Assembly: GCA_019671005.1 (NCBI GenBank)
Contig: CM033745.1
Location: 30,903,526 to 30,967,525, forward strand
Direction of reading: 5' to 3'
Source of the DNA: Hibiscus mutabilis
Taxonomy: Eukaryota; Streptophyta; Magnoliopsida; Malvales; Malvaceae
Length of the DNA: 64,000 nucleotides
Made by a program: the position numbers and the translations under genes. Positions 1 to 11,183 of the stretch are shown piece after piece (position 1 is the stretch's first letter; every line of letters begins with the position of its first letter). Under the pieces are notes generated by a model that saw only the letters and a list, made by a program, of their open reading frames with translations, searched no databases and was not told the DNA's origin.

Positions 1-889
1 ATACACTTACATATAATATCCTAGTGTTTCCAACTACTATATGCCCATATACATATGTACCTCACCAAACACACAAACAACCAATATAACTATTCCAAAA
101 ATTCAACTAAACACAACACCAATTTCTTAAATCTAATCATTCAAGCCATCATTCCTAGGTTTTGGCTCGTACGAAACTTAACATTCATTCAAATTCCTAG
201 CCTCATACCAAAGCATTCAAGGCATTCATCAATCATGAGATCAAACATAGGTTATTATAAAGGCCTTTACAAAGCTTGAATACTTATAAGGCTTATGTAT
301 AAAATAAGCCACAAAAGGAAACCTAAATGCACAATTCATGCCTATCAAAACATGTGCCACCATCTAAGAGTACATTAAGGGATTACAAACATACATCTTG
401 GTCCTTGTGATCTCGTCCAAGCTCTTCAGATGACCAGAAGTAGGCTTACCCTGAAATGCATTGAAAGGATAAAGTAAGCTTAAACTTAGTGGGGTAGCTT
501 TAAGCGACTGAATTCATAAAACTATAACCTATTACTGTCATTGATATCTACTTATCATATAAAAAGGGGTAGCTAATCCCAAACAAGGAATCCAAACAAC
601 ACATGAGTACATCCAAAGTTATCCATAATTTATAAGCATATGGGCATTTATTAAGCCTAACTAATCTCACAAAGATCATGTAATGAATTTAGATTTACTT
701 TACTTGCTATGCAAGTTCTAACATAATTCGTTACTTAACTTATAAACTTTCTTGGTTTCTTTTATCAAAATCTTATAGTTCAAATGACCCATTACATTAA
801 TACATGTTTGTTTATCTACATCATCATTTGTACCCTTACTATATAAGTAGACCATTATATATATATATATCGGCTCAAAAGTTCATATA

Positions 890-1091
890 TATACATTTAC
901 AGTTTTAAAGACAGTCCAATATCTTTATATTTATTCAAAACTGCTCACAAGACACATCTACATACTTTTACAATTTTCAAAACAGTCTCACATCTTTATA
1001 TTTATTCGAAACTGCTCACAAGACACATATATATACTTTTACAGTTTTCAAAACAGTCTCATATCTTTATATTTATTCAAATTTGCTCACA

Positions 1092-1128
<37 letters not shown>

Positions 1129-1256
1129 CTTTTACAGTTTTCAAAATAGTCTCATATCTTTATATTTATTCAAAACTGCTCACACGATACATATATATAC
1201 TTTTACAGTTTTCAAAACAGTCTCATGTCTTTATATTTATTCAAAACTGCTCAAAA

Positions 1257-1317
<61 letters not shown>

Positions 1318-1378
1318 TATACTTTACAGTTTTCAAAATAGTCTCATATCTTTATAATTATTTAAAACTGCTCACAAG

Positions 1379-1421
<43 letters not shown>

Positions 1422-1440
1422 CTTTTACAGTTTTCAAAAC
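890..1440. repeat. ~75 bp minisatellite with nested (CA)n(TA)n microsatellites
   Basis: About seven copies of a ~70-75 bp unit, starting near 891, 964, 1034, 1128, 1198, 1317 and 1420. Each reads ACTTTTACAGTTTTCAAAAC, then a CTCATATCTTTATATTTATT stretch, then CTGCTCACAAGACACA. At the unit junctions the short ACACATATATATA spacer has expanded independently into (CA)n(TA)n tracts, most strongly at 1258-1316 and 1379-1422. The open frames over this region are only microsatellite translation. Confidence 0.85.
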
Positions 1441-2929
1441 ACTCGTTATACAAGTCATTACAATAGTTTATTAATTTGACTTGTAAACTCCCAAGGTTCT
1501 TGTTAAACTAGTTTATCCTTACAAAAGTTACCATAGTTCAGTATCTCATGCTCCTTAAGACTTCAAACATAATACATCTTAAACATAACATATCTTAGGC
1601 ATAGTATTCTAAGAACATAATATTCTAATTCATTCAAGATATTAAGTAATGAAAAGTATCATTCAAACAAACATAGATATGACATTTCATGATGTTCGAA
1701 TGATATGCAATTAAAGGTAATCCTATCGACCATATTTCGAATACACATAAACCTTTTTTTCCTTTTTAACAAAACCTTGTGCATTCATTGATTCTCTTAA
1801 ACATATTTTTTCATGAACATGCATTGCTTAACAATTACATTTATTTCTTGTCACACAAGTTATCAAAGATGCTGCAATTATATTTATAGGTTTTCTTGGT
1901 ATATAAATCACCAACCATATGATACTAAAGTTATCTTCTTCTTAGTATAAGATATTTAGTCAACTTTCAAATTTGATAACCAAATTCATTATTGTCTTTT
2001 ATTATAGCCTTGAGAATCGAATAGCAGCCTAGGTATACAAATCCCCGAGCAAACTGTCGCCAAATTAAATGGTACTCACAGTACCGGTCAATCCCTCCTA
2101 CTGTTTCCAAGTGACCACAAAACTTCCCTCCTACTATCGCCAAATAAGGGCCGTAGTCCACCCCAAACACGAGCTCTATGGACTCTATGGCATGCCAACT
2201 ATACCTATGACTGACTCGAGACCAAGGCTTTCACAATTATCTTATCTTGTTAGAGACAGATTGAGTATAGCTCCACACCAAATATCATATCACAATGCTT
2301 ATTGTCTTTCATATTATATATTTATTCACCCGATGTAAATTTCTCATTATATATGAGCATTGCTCCATATCTTTAATAACATTGCCACGAAGGTTTGTTT
2401 CATAGCGTATTAAGAATTTTAAATCACATGTAATTTCCGAACAAGTATTTCATATCATCTCTTGTTTATAAAAGAGATAAGCCTAACTTCATGTTCATAT
2501 ACTTTCCAAACAAAGTTGATAACTATTCATATTAAGCATATATAATCTTATGCATATTTCAAACGTATATCATGACTTCATCAAGTATTTCATTTTATAA
2601 AGTACTTTTATCAAAGTACTTACCTCGAATCCAAGCTTACACGCGCAACATCATTTAATTTAACGAGCAAGCAACGTAAATTAAGGCAAATAAAAATGCT
2701 CGGGATAGTTGCAATCTATCCCGAGACTTTAAACTAAACTCACCTCTTATCCCGAAGTTACGAGATACCTGAATCCTTAATCATATCTTGTTATTTATCC
2801 AATTCTTTCCTAGCTTCTTTTTTGTCTAATATGACAAAAAAGTGCAACATGTATTAGCACAATTCCTAACAATCAATCACATAAAAATCTATTCATTATT
2901 CAAGGATACATATATTTCCACACAAAACA

Positions 2930-3850
2930 GCCCATACACTAGCACTCATGCTTAATTACTTAAAAACAGCCCCTAGGCTTATAAAACAGTCCGTACACAC
3001 ATTCTTAAGGCACTTCCCCTGTTTTTAACTACTCAAAACATTCTTCGCATTTCATTTCACATTCAAAACAACCCGCCAAGTTTATTAAAAATACAATTCA
3101 GCCTTTATTACACATATATTCCTACTAGTAAGTCCACTAAAGTGTACATACACATAAAACAATCCTTGTTTTATACATATGCTTATATACATCCAAACAG
3201 CCCCTAACTTCTTCATACACACATAATCATGTGCATACAGCCCTTTTAACATTTTCATGTATGCAAAACAATTTCATTATGCATTATAAAACATATATAA
3301 ATATCCCCCAAAACAATCCAATATGTGTGACATGCATTTTTCTCAAACAGTCTCAAATTTATTTAGATACATTTCAGAACAGTCCATCACTCATATACAC
3401 ACATATGTGTATTCATCAAACAGTCTCATATGCAACTATACTTATGCAAAACAGTCCTTCATTTAGTTTGCAGAACTATCAAATTTTTATTACAGAACAA
3501 TCCTTGTGTTTTGACTCTCCAAAACAGCCCCTTTTAGAAGTAGAATAGTCCCAAATTTTATAAAACAGCCCCCCTTTGTTTTAGTTTATCAAAACAGTCC
3601 CCAAACAGATTTGTTCATTGATAAAATAGTCTCCCTTTGATCAGACTTATAACACAGCCCTTAAATCATTCAAAACAGTCCAGAAATTTTACTTAACAGC
3701 CCTCACTTGCTTTAATGTTTCAAAACAGTTTTAAAGTATTTCTCTTATGATCCAAACAGTTCCAAGGATTACCAAACAAGTCCTCATTTCAACTTCATAA
3801 TTTAGCCCCCTTTAAAATCACTAAAACAGCCCCCTAAACAAATTTCCCCC
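2930..3850. repeat. Dispersed AAAACAGTCC motif field inside the LTR
   Basis: The decamer AAAACAGTCC and close variants (CAGCCC, CAATCC, CAGTCT) recur roughly every 20-50 bp over about 900 bp, separated by unrelated AT-rich or pyrimidine-rich sequence. The spacing is irregular and the spacers differ in length, so this is a dispersed motif rather than an ordinary tandem repeat. The same field occurs at the same relative place in the LTRs at 7020-7440, 12830-13210 and 55600-56230, and in reverse complement (GGACTGTTTT) in plus-oriented LTRs. Confidence 0.75.
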
Positions 3851-4804
3851 TTTTTTATCAATAGTCCTTGTTTTATACTAACAAGTAACAAGTTTTGTTC
3901 AAAAATTCCACTATTCTAACACAAGCTCTCAAGGCTAAGCTTGCTAAATGATCCTTAACACTAAACAAGAACCATGGCAATTATATTTGTCAATTCCACA
4001 ATCCTAGTTAACGTAATAAGCATAGAATTTTTTATGCTTAAACACATTAGTACATTAAACCATGTTCTTCTATGTTTTCACTAGGAATTCGATAAATCCT
4101 TTATCCATAGTTCCCTAACTATACACGGCAAGGTAGAAATTCATTGATAAACATACCATTATCACAAATATTGGCTACGGTAACCATAGACTATATGACC
4201 GAATCATTCAATTAAATATTTCACTATCAAACAGATTTCATTTAGAAGTATAACAAATTTTAACATGCTATTCTAGCAATTTACTACATAAGATCATTTC
4301 TTTTACAACTTAACTGCAACCTTGTTTACTATGAAGGAAAATCACAATAGATTCACAATCAAACTTAATTCTAAAGAAAGGAAAAGAGTTTCTCACCCTC
4401 TTTCCCAAGCTGATCAGAAAAATGCTTCATAAATTGAACAAAGATCTAACTTCCACAACTTTTCCATTAGCAAGCTCTCAAACTCTCTCTCTAAAAAAGG
4501 TTTTCGGTTGATTAAGGGGGAAGATGAGGATAATGGGTTCTTCATCCTCACTTAACCGAACCCCTAGCACATGTCTCTTCTCACACATGACATGTGTATG
4601 GGTCCTTGATTATAATTCCTTTAGCATGCAACCTTGTGATTTCACAAGGTATTCATTTTAATCCTTTACTATATGTTTATCCAAGTTTCCTTTATTTCAA
4701 ATTAGACCTAAACCTTAGTTAAGCTTATCAGGATACACATTATAATAATTGACTTAACAATCGAATTGGTATTATTCTTCTATGTCGTATTTTGGGATGT
4801 TACA

Positions 4805-5229
4805 ACGACAAATCACAATATCTAGAAAATGAGTGGTCTTTTCAAGTGCCCGTAAACTTCTTAACCTTTTGTTCGAGGTTGCGGGTAACTTATTTTTGTG
4901 CCTTAATCGTGGAGGCGAGTTGAAGACTATTGCATGTAACCTCGGTCAAAGCCCTTACCATTGCAGATGATGATGATTAGTGGGTAGAATTGGTCGTCTT
5001 TGCGGACACATGAAATCCACGAAGCTTGTTTATATACCCACTTTATGAAAAAATGTTTACGGGTACAATTGACCGGTTACAATGTCTCCTATGTGCCAAT
5101 ATCAGCCTCTCCTACGCCTTAAATACGCCATTAGGCTTGAAGAATAAGAACGACTATTTAGGGCTACAATGGAACAACTTAACTAAGGATGAGACCAATA
5201 GAGCAAAACAATTTGAGGATCTTTTAGCA
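4805..5229. other. Unassigned spacer between two LTRs
   Basis: The stretch between the TGTTACA terminus of the first LTR and the Athila-like LTR. It contains no polypurine tract or integrase sequence. A 78-codon frame beginning at 5026 has no recognisable motif and runs into the next LTR, so it is not called as a gene. Base composition is slightly less AT-rich than the flanking LTRs. It may be an old gene or TE fragment; I cannot assign it. Confidence 0.4.
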
Positions 5230-6640
5230 CTTATAAACGTAATAATTTTATTATCCCCATAATTTATTGTCTTCATTTTATGTTCTAGTTTGGAAAGTTA
5301 TACTTTTATAAACACGTTCACATGTGAACTTATGTTTCAACGTGTTTCTCCTTCATTGATCAGCTTGATACTACATTTTGGTTAGTTTTTGTGGAAAAGA
5401 TGCTGCTTGTGTGTGTTAATTTGTGCAGGACTAGATTGTCCTGGCAAGCACGAATTGCCATGGCAATTAAGGAAGAATACTAAATGGTTTGTCGTGGCAA
5501 TTGAAGCTGAATTTTGAAGGCCATGCCGAGCTGATTGCTGACGATGACTGGATAAGTCCACCTCATTCAAGATAAGCACGAAAGTCAAGGAATAAAACCC
5601 AAAAATATGGATATCCATGCAATGTTTGAAGGGGATAAAAAGTCAGATTTGTATGGAGTTTGAGGATAAAAATAAAAGGGATTTAATATCTCTTTTATTC
5701 CAACTTAAACTCATCCTCATCAACAACAAATCTAACCTAATAATCCCCTATAAATAGAAGACCAAATCGCAGCCTCCAAGGGGTGCCTGACGAGAGAGAG
5801 AGATAGGGCTAATCACAAACTTCATCTTCGTCCTTATTCCTTTTATGCGATTCATGTTAGGGATTTTACCTTTTGTATTTCATTTGCACCCAGCCATTAA
5901 CTAAACTAAATTGGCTTAGGTTATTGGGTTTTGTGGTTGTGAAAACGATTGGATTTGTTTAGGTTTTTTATTGCAATTTAATTCAAAGTTTGTTCATTCT
6001 TGATTCTTATTTTGTTTTTGAGTGAATTGGGAGAGGATCTCGAGAGTTATCCATTTATCTAGCATCGGGAGAGTTAGATTCAAGAAACGAATGAGCATTA
6101 TCATTATTTAACAAATCATTAATGGAGGTTAATCCATCTTAGAAATAAGGTTTGGATTTTAATGGCTAAAAGGAGCATATGATCGGTTATTGTTCACTCA
6201 AGATTAACGCAGGGATGTATCACCAAGGCATGCACAATAAACTAGTGTTTCGGTTAAGGAGAACTATAAGCCATTGAAGAACGCTTCGCTGAGCTTTGAA
6301 GGAAGAAACCCAGTTGCTACGGAAATTGAACAATTGCCTCAGCAATCAAGTTGCCACAACAATCAATTATCACGACAGTTTATTCAGCATTCACACCACT
6401 ACTCACGATAACTCAGCCTACTCTTTTATTTGATCACAATCTCTTTTTTTACTTGCGATTTATCTACTTGTTATTCCCAAACACCTATCACCACCATTTA
6501 CTTCTCTTTTTAGTGCAAGAAGTTAAAAATCAGACTTTCACAAATCCCTATGGAGACGATATCTTTACTATACTATTACTTGCGACGTGTATACTTGCAC
6601 CATTTGCATTGCACTCAAATCATGCAACAATAGCTACAAT
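5230..6640 (+). repeat. Isolated Athila-like LTR (plus orientation)
   Basis: This aligns by eye, in reverse complement, with the left LTR of E5 (37752-39269). Shared blocks are an AGCTTGAT start region near 5361, GGAAAAGATGCTGCTTG near 5394, a TTGTGCAGGA block near 5421, a long middle region, and the 3' block CTATGGAGACGATATCTTTA followed by CTTGCGACGTGTATACTTGC near 6549-6596. It also carries the family's palindromic motif, including a perfect AATTGCCATGGCAATT at 5453-5468. No internal coding region adjoins it, so it is likely a solo LTR. Exact ends are approximate because both termini are worn. Confidence 0.65.
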
Positions 6641-6659
6641 TCATATAATCACGTAAGTA

Positions 6660-8220
6660 GGACTTATAACATACTATATCAAACATATACTTAAATGCAT
6701 AAATAGCTTTCATTAATAGCATGCATTTAACCAAATTTTGCATATCATAAGGTACTTTATAATTAAGTACTCATCTCGAATCCCAACTTATGTTACATAC
6801 ATAATTCAAGCATAGATTAATGAAATTATATAATAGAGAATGCTCAGGAAGGTTACTAGCTTATCCTGAGACTTTAAACTACACTCACAGTTTGATCCAA
6901 GCTAGATACGCTCCCCAACCACATTTCCTTTTTGCTTTTCTACAATTTGATCCACCTTAGACCTTACTTCTTCAACTCCTTATTGGTCTAAGTATAACAA
7001 AGAATACAAATACATATTAGAATCATATTCAAACCAGTCTTAATGTTCTTCAATTTTCATATTAAAACAATCCTTAGACATCACTTCATTTGCCAAACAG
7101 TCCAAATGCACATGTATACATATATATTCACCAAACAATCCACTATGTATTCATATATACAGAAAACAGTCCAATTATAAATGTATACATATATATACAC
7201 CAAAAATAGTCCACTATGTATTTATATATACTCAAAATAGTCCAATTATGCATGTATACATATATATACACCAAAACAATCCACTATACACCAAAAAATG
7301 CACTATGCATTTATATATAATCAAAACAGTCCAATTATACATGTATACATATATATACACCAAAAAACAGTCCACTTCGTAATCTTAACAGCCCCTTATA
7401 CTTGCAATACAACCCCTCCCCTATTTTATCAATCCAAAACAGTTTTAATACAATCTTCATATGATTAAATCAGTCCCTAATTGAATCATTTTGGCCCTCA
7501 ACAATTTAAAGTTCATTACCATCAAACAATAACAATAAAATCCAGTTTCAATCACATCTTATGGATTCTACAATGACCTAAATTATGTTATGAATTTCTA
7601 AAACATATGTAATGGCCATATCTTCATTTTGATCCATTTGAATCATTCAACTATCCATAAAACTCATAGGATTTAAAATCAACAACTTACATTACAACCA
7701 TGTTATCATTTTCTCATGAAGCATGACAGTACATTACATACACACTTCAAAAGACCTAGAGAAGATTTATAATATGAATCTAAATTTTCTACCAACCTTA
7801 ACAACACATAACACAAGATGAATTCATGGATAAATTGTCAAATAAAAGCTTAAACTTGAAGTAAGGAAGAATTTGTTTACCTCATTCTTTATACACTCGA
7901 ACAAGACTCTAAAATTTTGAACCAATTAAGCTCAAACCTTTACATTTTCCATGGTAAAACTCTAGTATCTCTCCCTTTCTATTTTTTAGTTTTTCTTTTG
8001 GGGATAAAGAGGATAACATTTTTGGTTATCTCTTCAAATGGCTGAGATTTCCTCCACCCCTTGCAGATGCCTTCACCAAAACAATTTCTAGCTCAAATCT
8101 TTACAAGCCAACTTTTACTTTTAATTTATCATGCAAACCTTGTAGTTTGCCTAGAATTCAATTTGGCCCTTCTGATTTTCGAGAATCATATGCTACAATT
8201 TTCGAGAAGTATATGCTACA
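6660..8220 (-). repeat. E1 left (3') LTR, truncated
   Basis: Parallel to 12530-14062 of the right LTR over its whole length, including the 62 bp repeats, the CAGTCC field and the TCTCTTCAAATGGC block near 8029. The last ~40 bp are replaced by a duplicated 23 bp segment (8176-8198 and 8199-8222, TTTTCGAGAA...ATATGCTACA), after which GCTACA at 8215-8220 serves as terminus. The portion equivalent to 11184-12530 is absent. Confidence 0.75.
7085..7385. repeat. 62 bp tandem repeat in E1 left LTR
   Basis: About four degenerate copies of a ~62 bp unit made of two CAGTCC-type motifs, the palindromic block ATACATGTATACATATATAT and a CACTATGTATTTATATATAC block. One copy is partly collapsed near 7270-7320. 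It is the homologue of the array at 12866-13125 in the other LTR of the same element. Confidence 0.75.
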
Positions 8221-8235
8221 ATTTCCCCTTCCTGT
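8221..8235 (-). other. E1 polypurine tract remnant
   Basis: The plus strand reads ATTTCCCCTTCC directly after the LTR terminus, i.e. a purine run GGAAGGGGAAAT on the element's strand just upstream of its 3' LTR. It matches the position and base content of the PPTs of E2, E3 and E7. The integrase that should lie next to it is gone. Confidence 0.55.
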
Positions 8236-9152
8236 ATAAGTACACATCTTAGGCCAAGGTGAGATGCACCCCTGAAGACTGTACAATCTTTTCTCGATTT
8301 AGGTTGGGTCAAAACTGGAGCATGAGTAAGTACTTGCTTTAGCTGATCAAAACTTTTCTGTTGACTTTCTGCTGAAACAAAAGGTACATCCTTACGAAGT
8401 AGTTTGGTTAAAGGGGTAGCAAAGATAGAGAATACTTTAACGAATCTCTGGTAATATCCAACTAATCTCAGAAAACTTCTAATTTCACCAATATTTCTTA
8501 GAGATCTTCAATCAACAATCGATTGAATCTTCTTAGGATCAACTTTAATCCTTTTTGCAGATATCACATGGCTGAGGAATGACACTTCAGATAGCTAAAA
8601 TTAACATTTGTTGAATTTTGAATAAAGCTGGTTGTTTCGGAGAGTTTGTAGAACAATTCAAATGTGTTTCGAACGCTCATCCTTATCGTTGGAATATATG
8701 AGAATATCATCGATGAATACTACTACAAACTTGTCTAAATAAGGTTTAAAAACTCAATTCATATGGTCTATGAATGCGGCAGGAGCATTCATTAAGCCAA
8801 AAGGCATCACAAGAAATTCATAGTGACCATATCGAGTCTTGAATGCAGTTTTAGGAACATCAAATTCTTTGACCTTCATCTGATAGTATCCTTATTGAAG
8901 ATTGATATTGGAGAATACTGTAGCATCCTTAAGATGAACAAACAAATCTTCAATTCTCGGTAACAGGTACTTGTTCTTGATGGTGAACTTGTTTAACTAT
9001 CGGTAGTCTATGCAAAGCCTCATCGAGCCATGTTTCTTCTTTACAAACAACATCGGGGCTCCCGAAGGAGATGAACTAGGCCTAATAAAACCTTTATCTT
9101 CTAAGTCTTACAATTGATTCTTGAGTTCCTTAAGCTCAACCGGGGCCATACG
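8236..9152 (-). pseudogene. pol: E1 reverse transcriptase and RNase H stub (pol, broken)
   Basis: Minus-strand translation in pieces gives the Ty3/gypsy RT series: SSSPSGAPMLFVKKK, MRLCIDYR, LPRIEDLF, a YYQMKVKEFDVPKTAF block, YEFLVMPFGLMNAPAAF, and the catalytic box FIDDILIYS near 8700-8725, which is intact. Motif A has lost its aspartate (NINLQ-stop-GYYQ in place of K-D-L-x-x-GY). RNase H begins at about 8500-8340 and stops at ASHLG (~8240); its first catalytic Asp is Gly (FRGASHLG). There are at least eight in-frame stops. The rest of RNase H and all of integrase are deleted. Non-functional. Confidence 0.85.
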
Positions 9153-9835
9153 CTAAGGAGTGATGGAAACTGGAGTAGATCTCGGTTGAATTTCGATTCT
9201 AAATTCAACTTTCCGTGTTGGAGGTAATCTCGAAAGTTCCTCAAGAAATACATCAGGGAATTCAAAGATAGTTAGGATGGACTTAAGGGACAATTTGGTT
9301 TCATTAATATTAGATATAGCAGCAAACACAAGAGTTGGCTCAGATGATTTCTTATCTAACAATATTATTGATTCTTTTCCTAACCCAAGGAGGAAAAGTC
9401 TATTCTTAGAGCAATCTGCCCAAGCATGGTGTTTTCCTAACCAATCTAAACCCAAAATAAGACCAAACTCATTGAACGGTAAGGCCAACAAGTCGACAGG
9501 AAAAGGAATACCTTGAATAAACAAAGGGCAATCCTTACATACTCGATTAATAACAACACTATCTCCTAAGGGTTTGGTGGAAACCAAATTACAGTTTGTA
9601 GGTTCAAGACTCGATTTAAAATTTTCAATTAGGGTATAACATATAAAGGAATGAGTTGAGCCATAATCAAATAAAGCATAAACAGTATTCGAGTACAATT
9701 TGATTGTACATGTAATAAAATTAGGGGAGTTCTCTTCTTCCCGACCTCGAACATGATAAACTTGAGTAGGTGCTTGAGATTCTTGATGTGTAGCATTCGA
9801 GGCTTGTCCTCGATTCCTCCTAGAATTTCCAAACT
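9153..9835 (-). pseudogene. pol: E1 retropepsin-like protease (broken)
   Basis: The longest open piece (9698-9153, 181 codons) carries ALFDYGSTHSFI, the position of the D-S/T-G active site, with Tyr where Ser or Thr is required. The second conserved block LILGLDWLGKHHAWADC follows, then the linker into RT (FPDVFLEELSRLPPTRKVEF). The segment upstream (9700-9830) continues in another frame (VYHVRGREEENSP), so there is a frameshift. The matching protease of E6 reads ALFNSGSTHSF. The D-Y-G triplet is expected to be inactive. Confidence 0.8.
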
Positions 9836-11025
9836 AAGCTTGTTTTGGTCCTTTACCTCAGGGTGAGTGAAAATGATTTAGATTCTTTGATACATGAGTT
9901 GGAAGCTTGTTCAGATTTTGAGGACAATCTTTGGTATAGTGATCTGATTCCCCACACATGAAACATGTATTTTCCTACCGTCTACACTGGCCTAAGTGTT
10001 TTTCTGGTAGAAAATGCAAATAGGAGCTTGTGAATCCCTGCACGAATTCCCCGTACTATTGATAGAGACTGAATGTGTAGAGGGCTTAACCAAAGATTGA
10101 GGCTTAGGTAAGAAATTACTCTTCGGGGAAGAGTTGAAATTCGAAGAACTGCCTCATTGATTCTTTGGCTTCTTGGATTGCCATAGTGGCTTGCTATCAT
10201 TTCTGGATCTTTTATCATTCCAAGAGTAATTTCCTTTTTTTTCTCTGATGCCTTCATCTTGGCGTCTGTGGCAATTGCTCGATTCACCAAGTCTTGAAAG
10301 TCAATGATCCCTAAAGCTGTGAACATTGGTCCCAATTCATCATTGAGTCCATCAATAAACATCCGGCATTTATCTTCCTCCTTCTTGATAAATTTGGGCC
10401 CGTATTTGCAATATTTGCTGAAAATAATAACATAATATTCTATTAGCCTACCTCCTTGCTTCATATACAAGAATCATCTTCTACGTTCTGCAAGATATTG
10501 CTCACTTATGTATTTATTCCGAAATTCTTCGAGAAAGAAATCCCACGTAACAGTATTAGCAGGAGCAGTAAGGGTTGTAGTTTCCCACCAACTTAGGGCC
10601 TCATCAGCTAAAAGGGCTAAGGAACACTCGAGTTTATGTTCATTTGAGCATTATAGTTGTTTGGTCAAGATCCTAGTAGTGGTCTCCAACCAGTACTCAA
10701 TTCTTTCTGGGTTTTCATTATCAGCACCCGTGAACGTATAAGCTCGATGTTGAGCTAATTTATTGATTGAAGCTCTTGTTGACACCACTACACGAGGAAT
10801 GGGATGAGTTGGAGGATTTTGTCTTAAAGAGGTAACTAACTGATCAAACATCTCCTTCATGCTAAGGAGACACTCCCGTTGTACGAGATGAATTGAATGA
10901 GCTTCCTGTTAAGGTTCAACAATCTTTTAGGGCTCTTGATACTCCTGGTTCATTCTTATGCTTCCTTATTCATTGGAAGAGCCAGTCGGGCTTTCATTAT
11001 CCCGACCCAATCGTGTCTTAGACAT
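9836..11025 (-). pseudogene. gag: E1 gag with zinc knuckle (broken)
   Basis: The start ATG at 11025 gives MSKTRLGRDNESPTG, which is also found at the start of E6 gag. The retrotransposon gag domain follows in pieces: MFDQLVTSLRQ, RAYTFTGADNENPERIEYWL, LADEALSWWETTT, KYISEQYLAERRR, KYCKYGPKFIKKEEDKCRMF and FQDLVNRAIATDAKMKAS. A CCHC knuckle (C-FM-C-GESD-H-YTKD-C) is intact at 9924-9965, while the half-knuckle before it has lost cysteines. Stops interrupt at least three places. The product would be the structural capsid/nucleocapsid protein; this copy is non-functional. Confidence 0.85.
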
Positions 11026-11166
11026 TTCTAAAGACTAAGCACATAAAATAGAGCTTTTATCAAACACATATCACAAATACTTATAAAATTTAACTCCTAG
11101 GTGGCACATGTAACAAATAAATAAGGCAATGAGACTCGATTTAGTCCTAGAATTGACTAAACTCAA

Positions 11167-11178
11167 GCTTTGATATCA
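11167..11178 (-). other. E1 primer binding site (tRNA-iMet type, worn)
   Basis: The minus strand reads TGATATCAAAGC five bases inside the 5' LTR. The plant initiator-methionine PBS is TGGTATCAGAGC, so there are two mismatches. E2 and E6 have equivalents at the same place. Confidence 0.7.
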
Positions 11179-11183
11179 ATAAA

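Larger units (their letters stand above)
1..4804 (-). repeat. Long LTR of a Tekay-like Ty3/gypsy element, left end outside window
   Basis: Non-coding sequence that ends in TGTTACA at 4798-4804, the terminus shared by the other minus-oriented LTRs here. It carries the landmarks of those LTRs in the same order: GTGCCACCATCTAAGAG near 353, the TCCCTCCTACTATCGCC control module at 2045-2240, the 'gggatag...actttaaactaaactcac' block near 2700-2745, and a field of CAGTCC motifs at 2930-3850. A hairpin of CACATGTC/GACATGTG lies about 210 bp inside the terminus (4568-4596). No polypurine tract follows 4804, so this is probably a solo or detached LTR. It is longer than the ~2.8 kb LTRs of E1 to E3 because of internal repeat expansion. 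The orientation is inferred from homologous LTRs attached to coding regions. Confidence 0.7.

Noticed and set aside
1083..1466. 127-codon Thr/His/Tyr/Ile-rich open frame
   Set aside because: It is translation of (CA)n(TA)n microsatellites and the 75 bp minisatellite; no protein signature.
2930..3850. CRISPR-like array of short repeats
   Set aside because: Repeats are only ~10 bp, imperfect and irregularly spaced; the sequence is plant nuclear and the field sits in an LTR.
6351..6656. 101-codon Leu/His-rich frame
   Set aside because: Lies across the conserved 3' part of an Athila-like LTR, which is non-coding in related copies.
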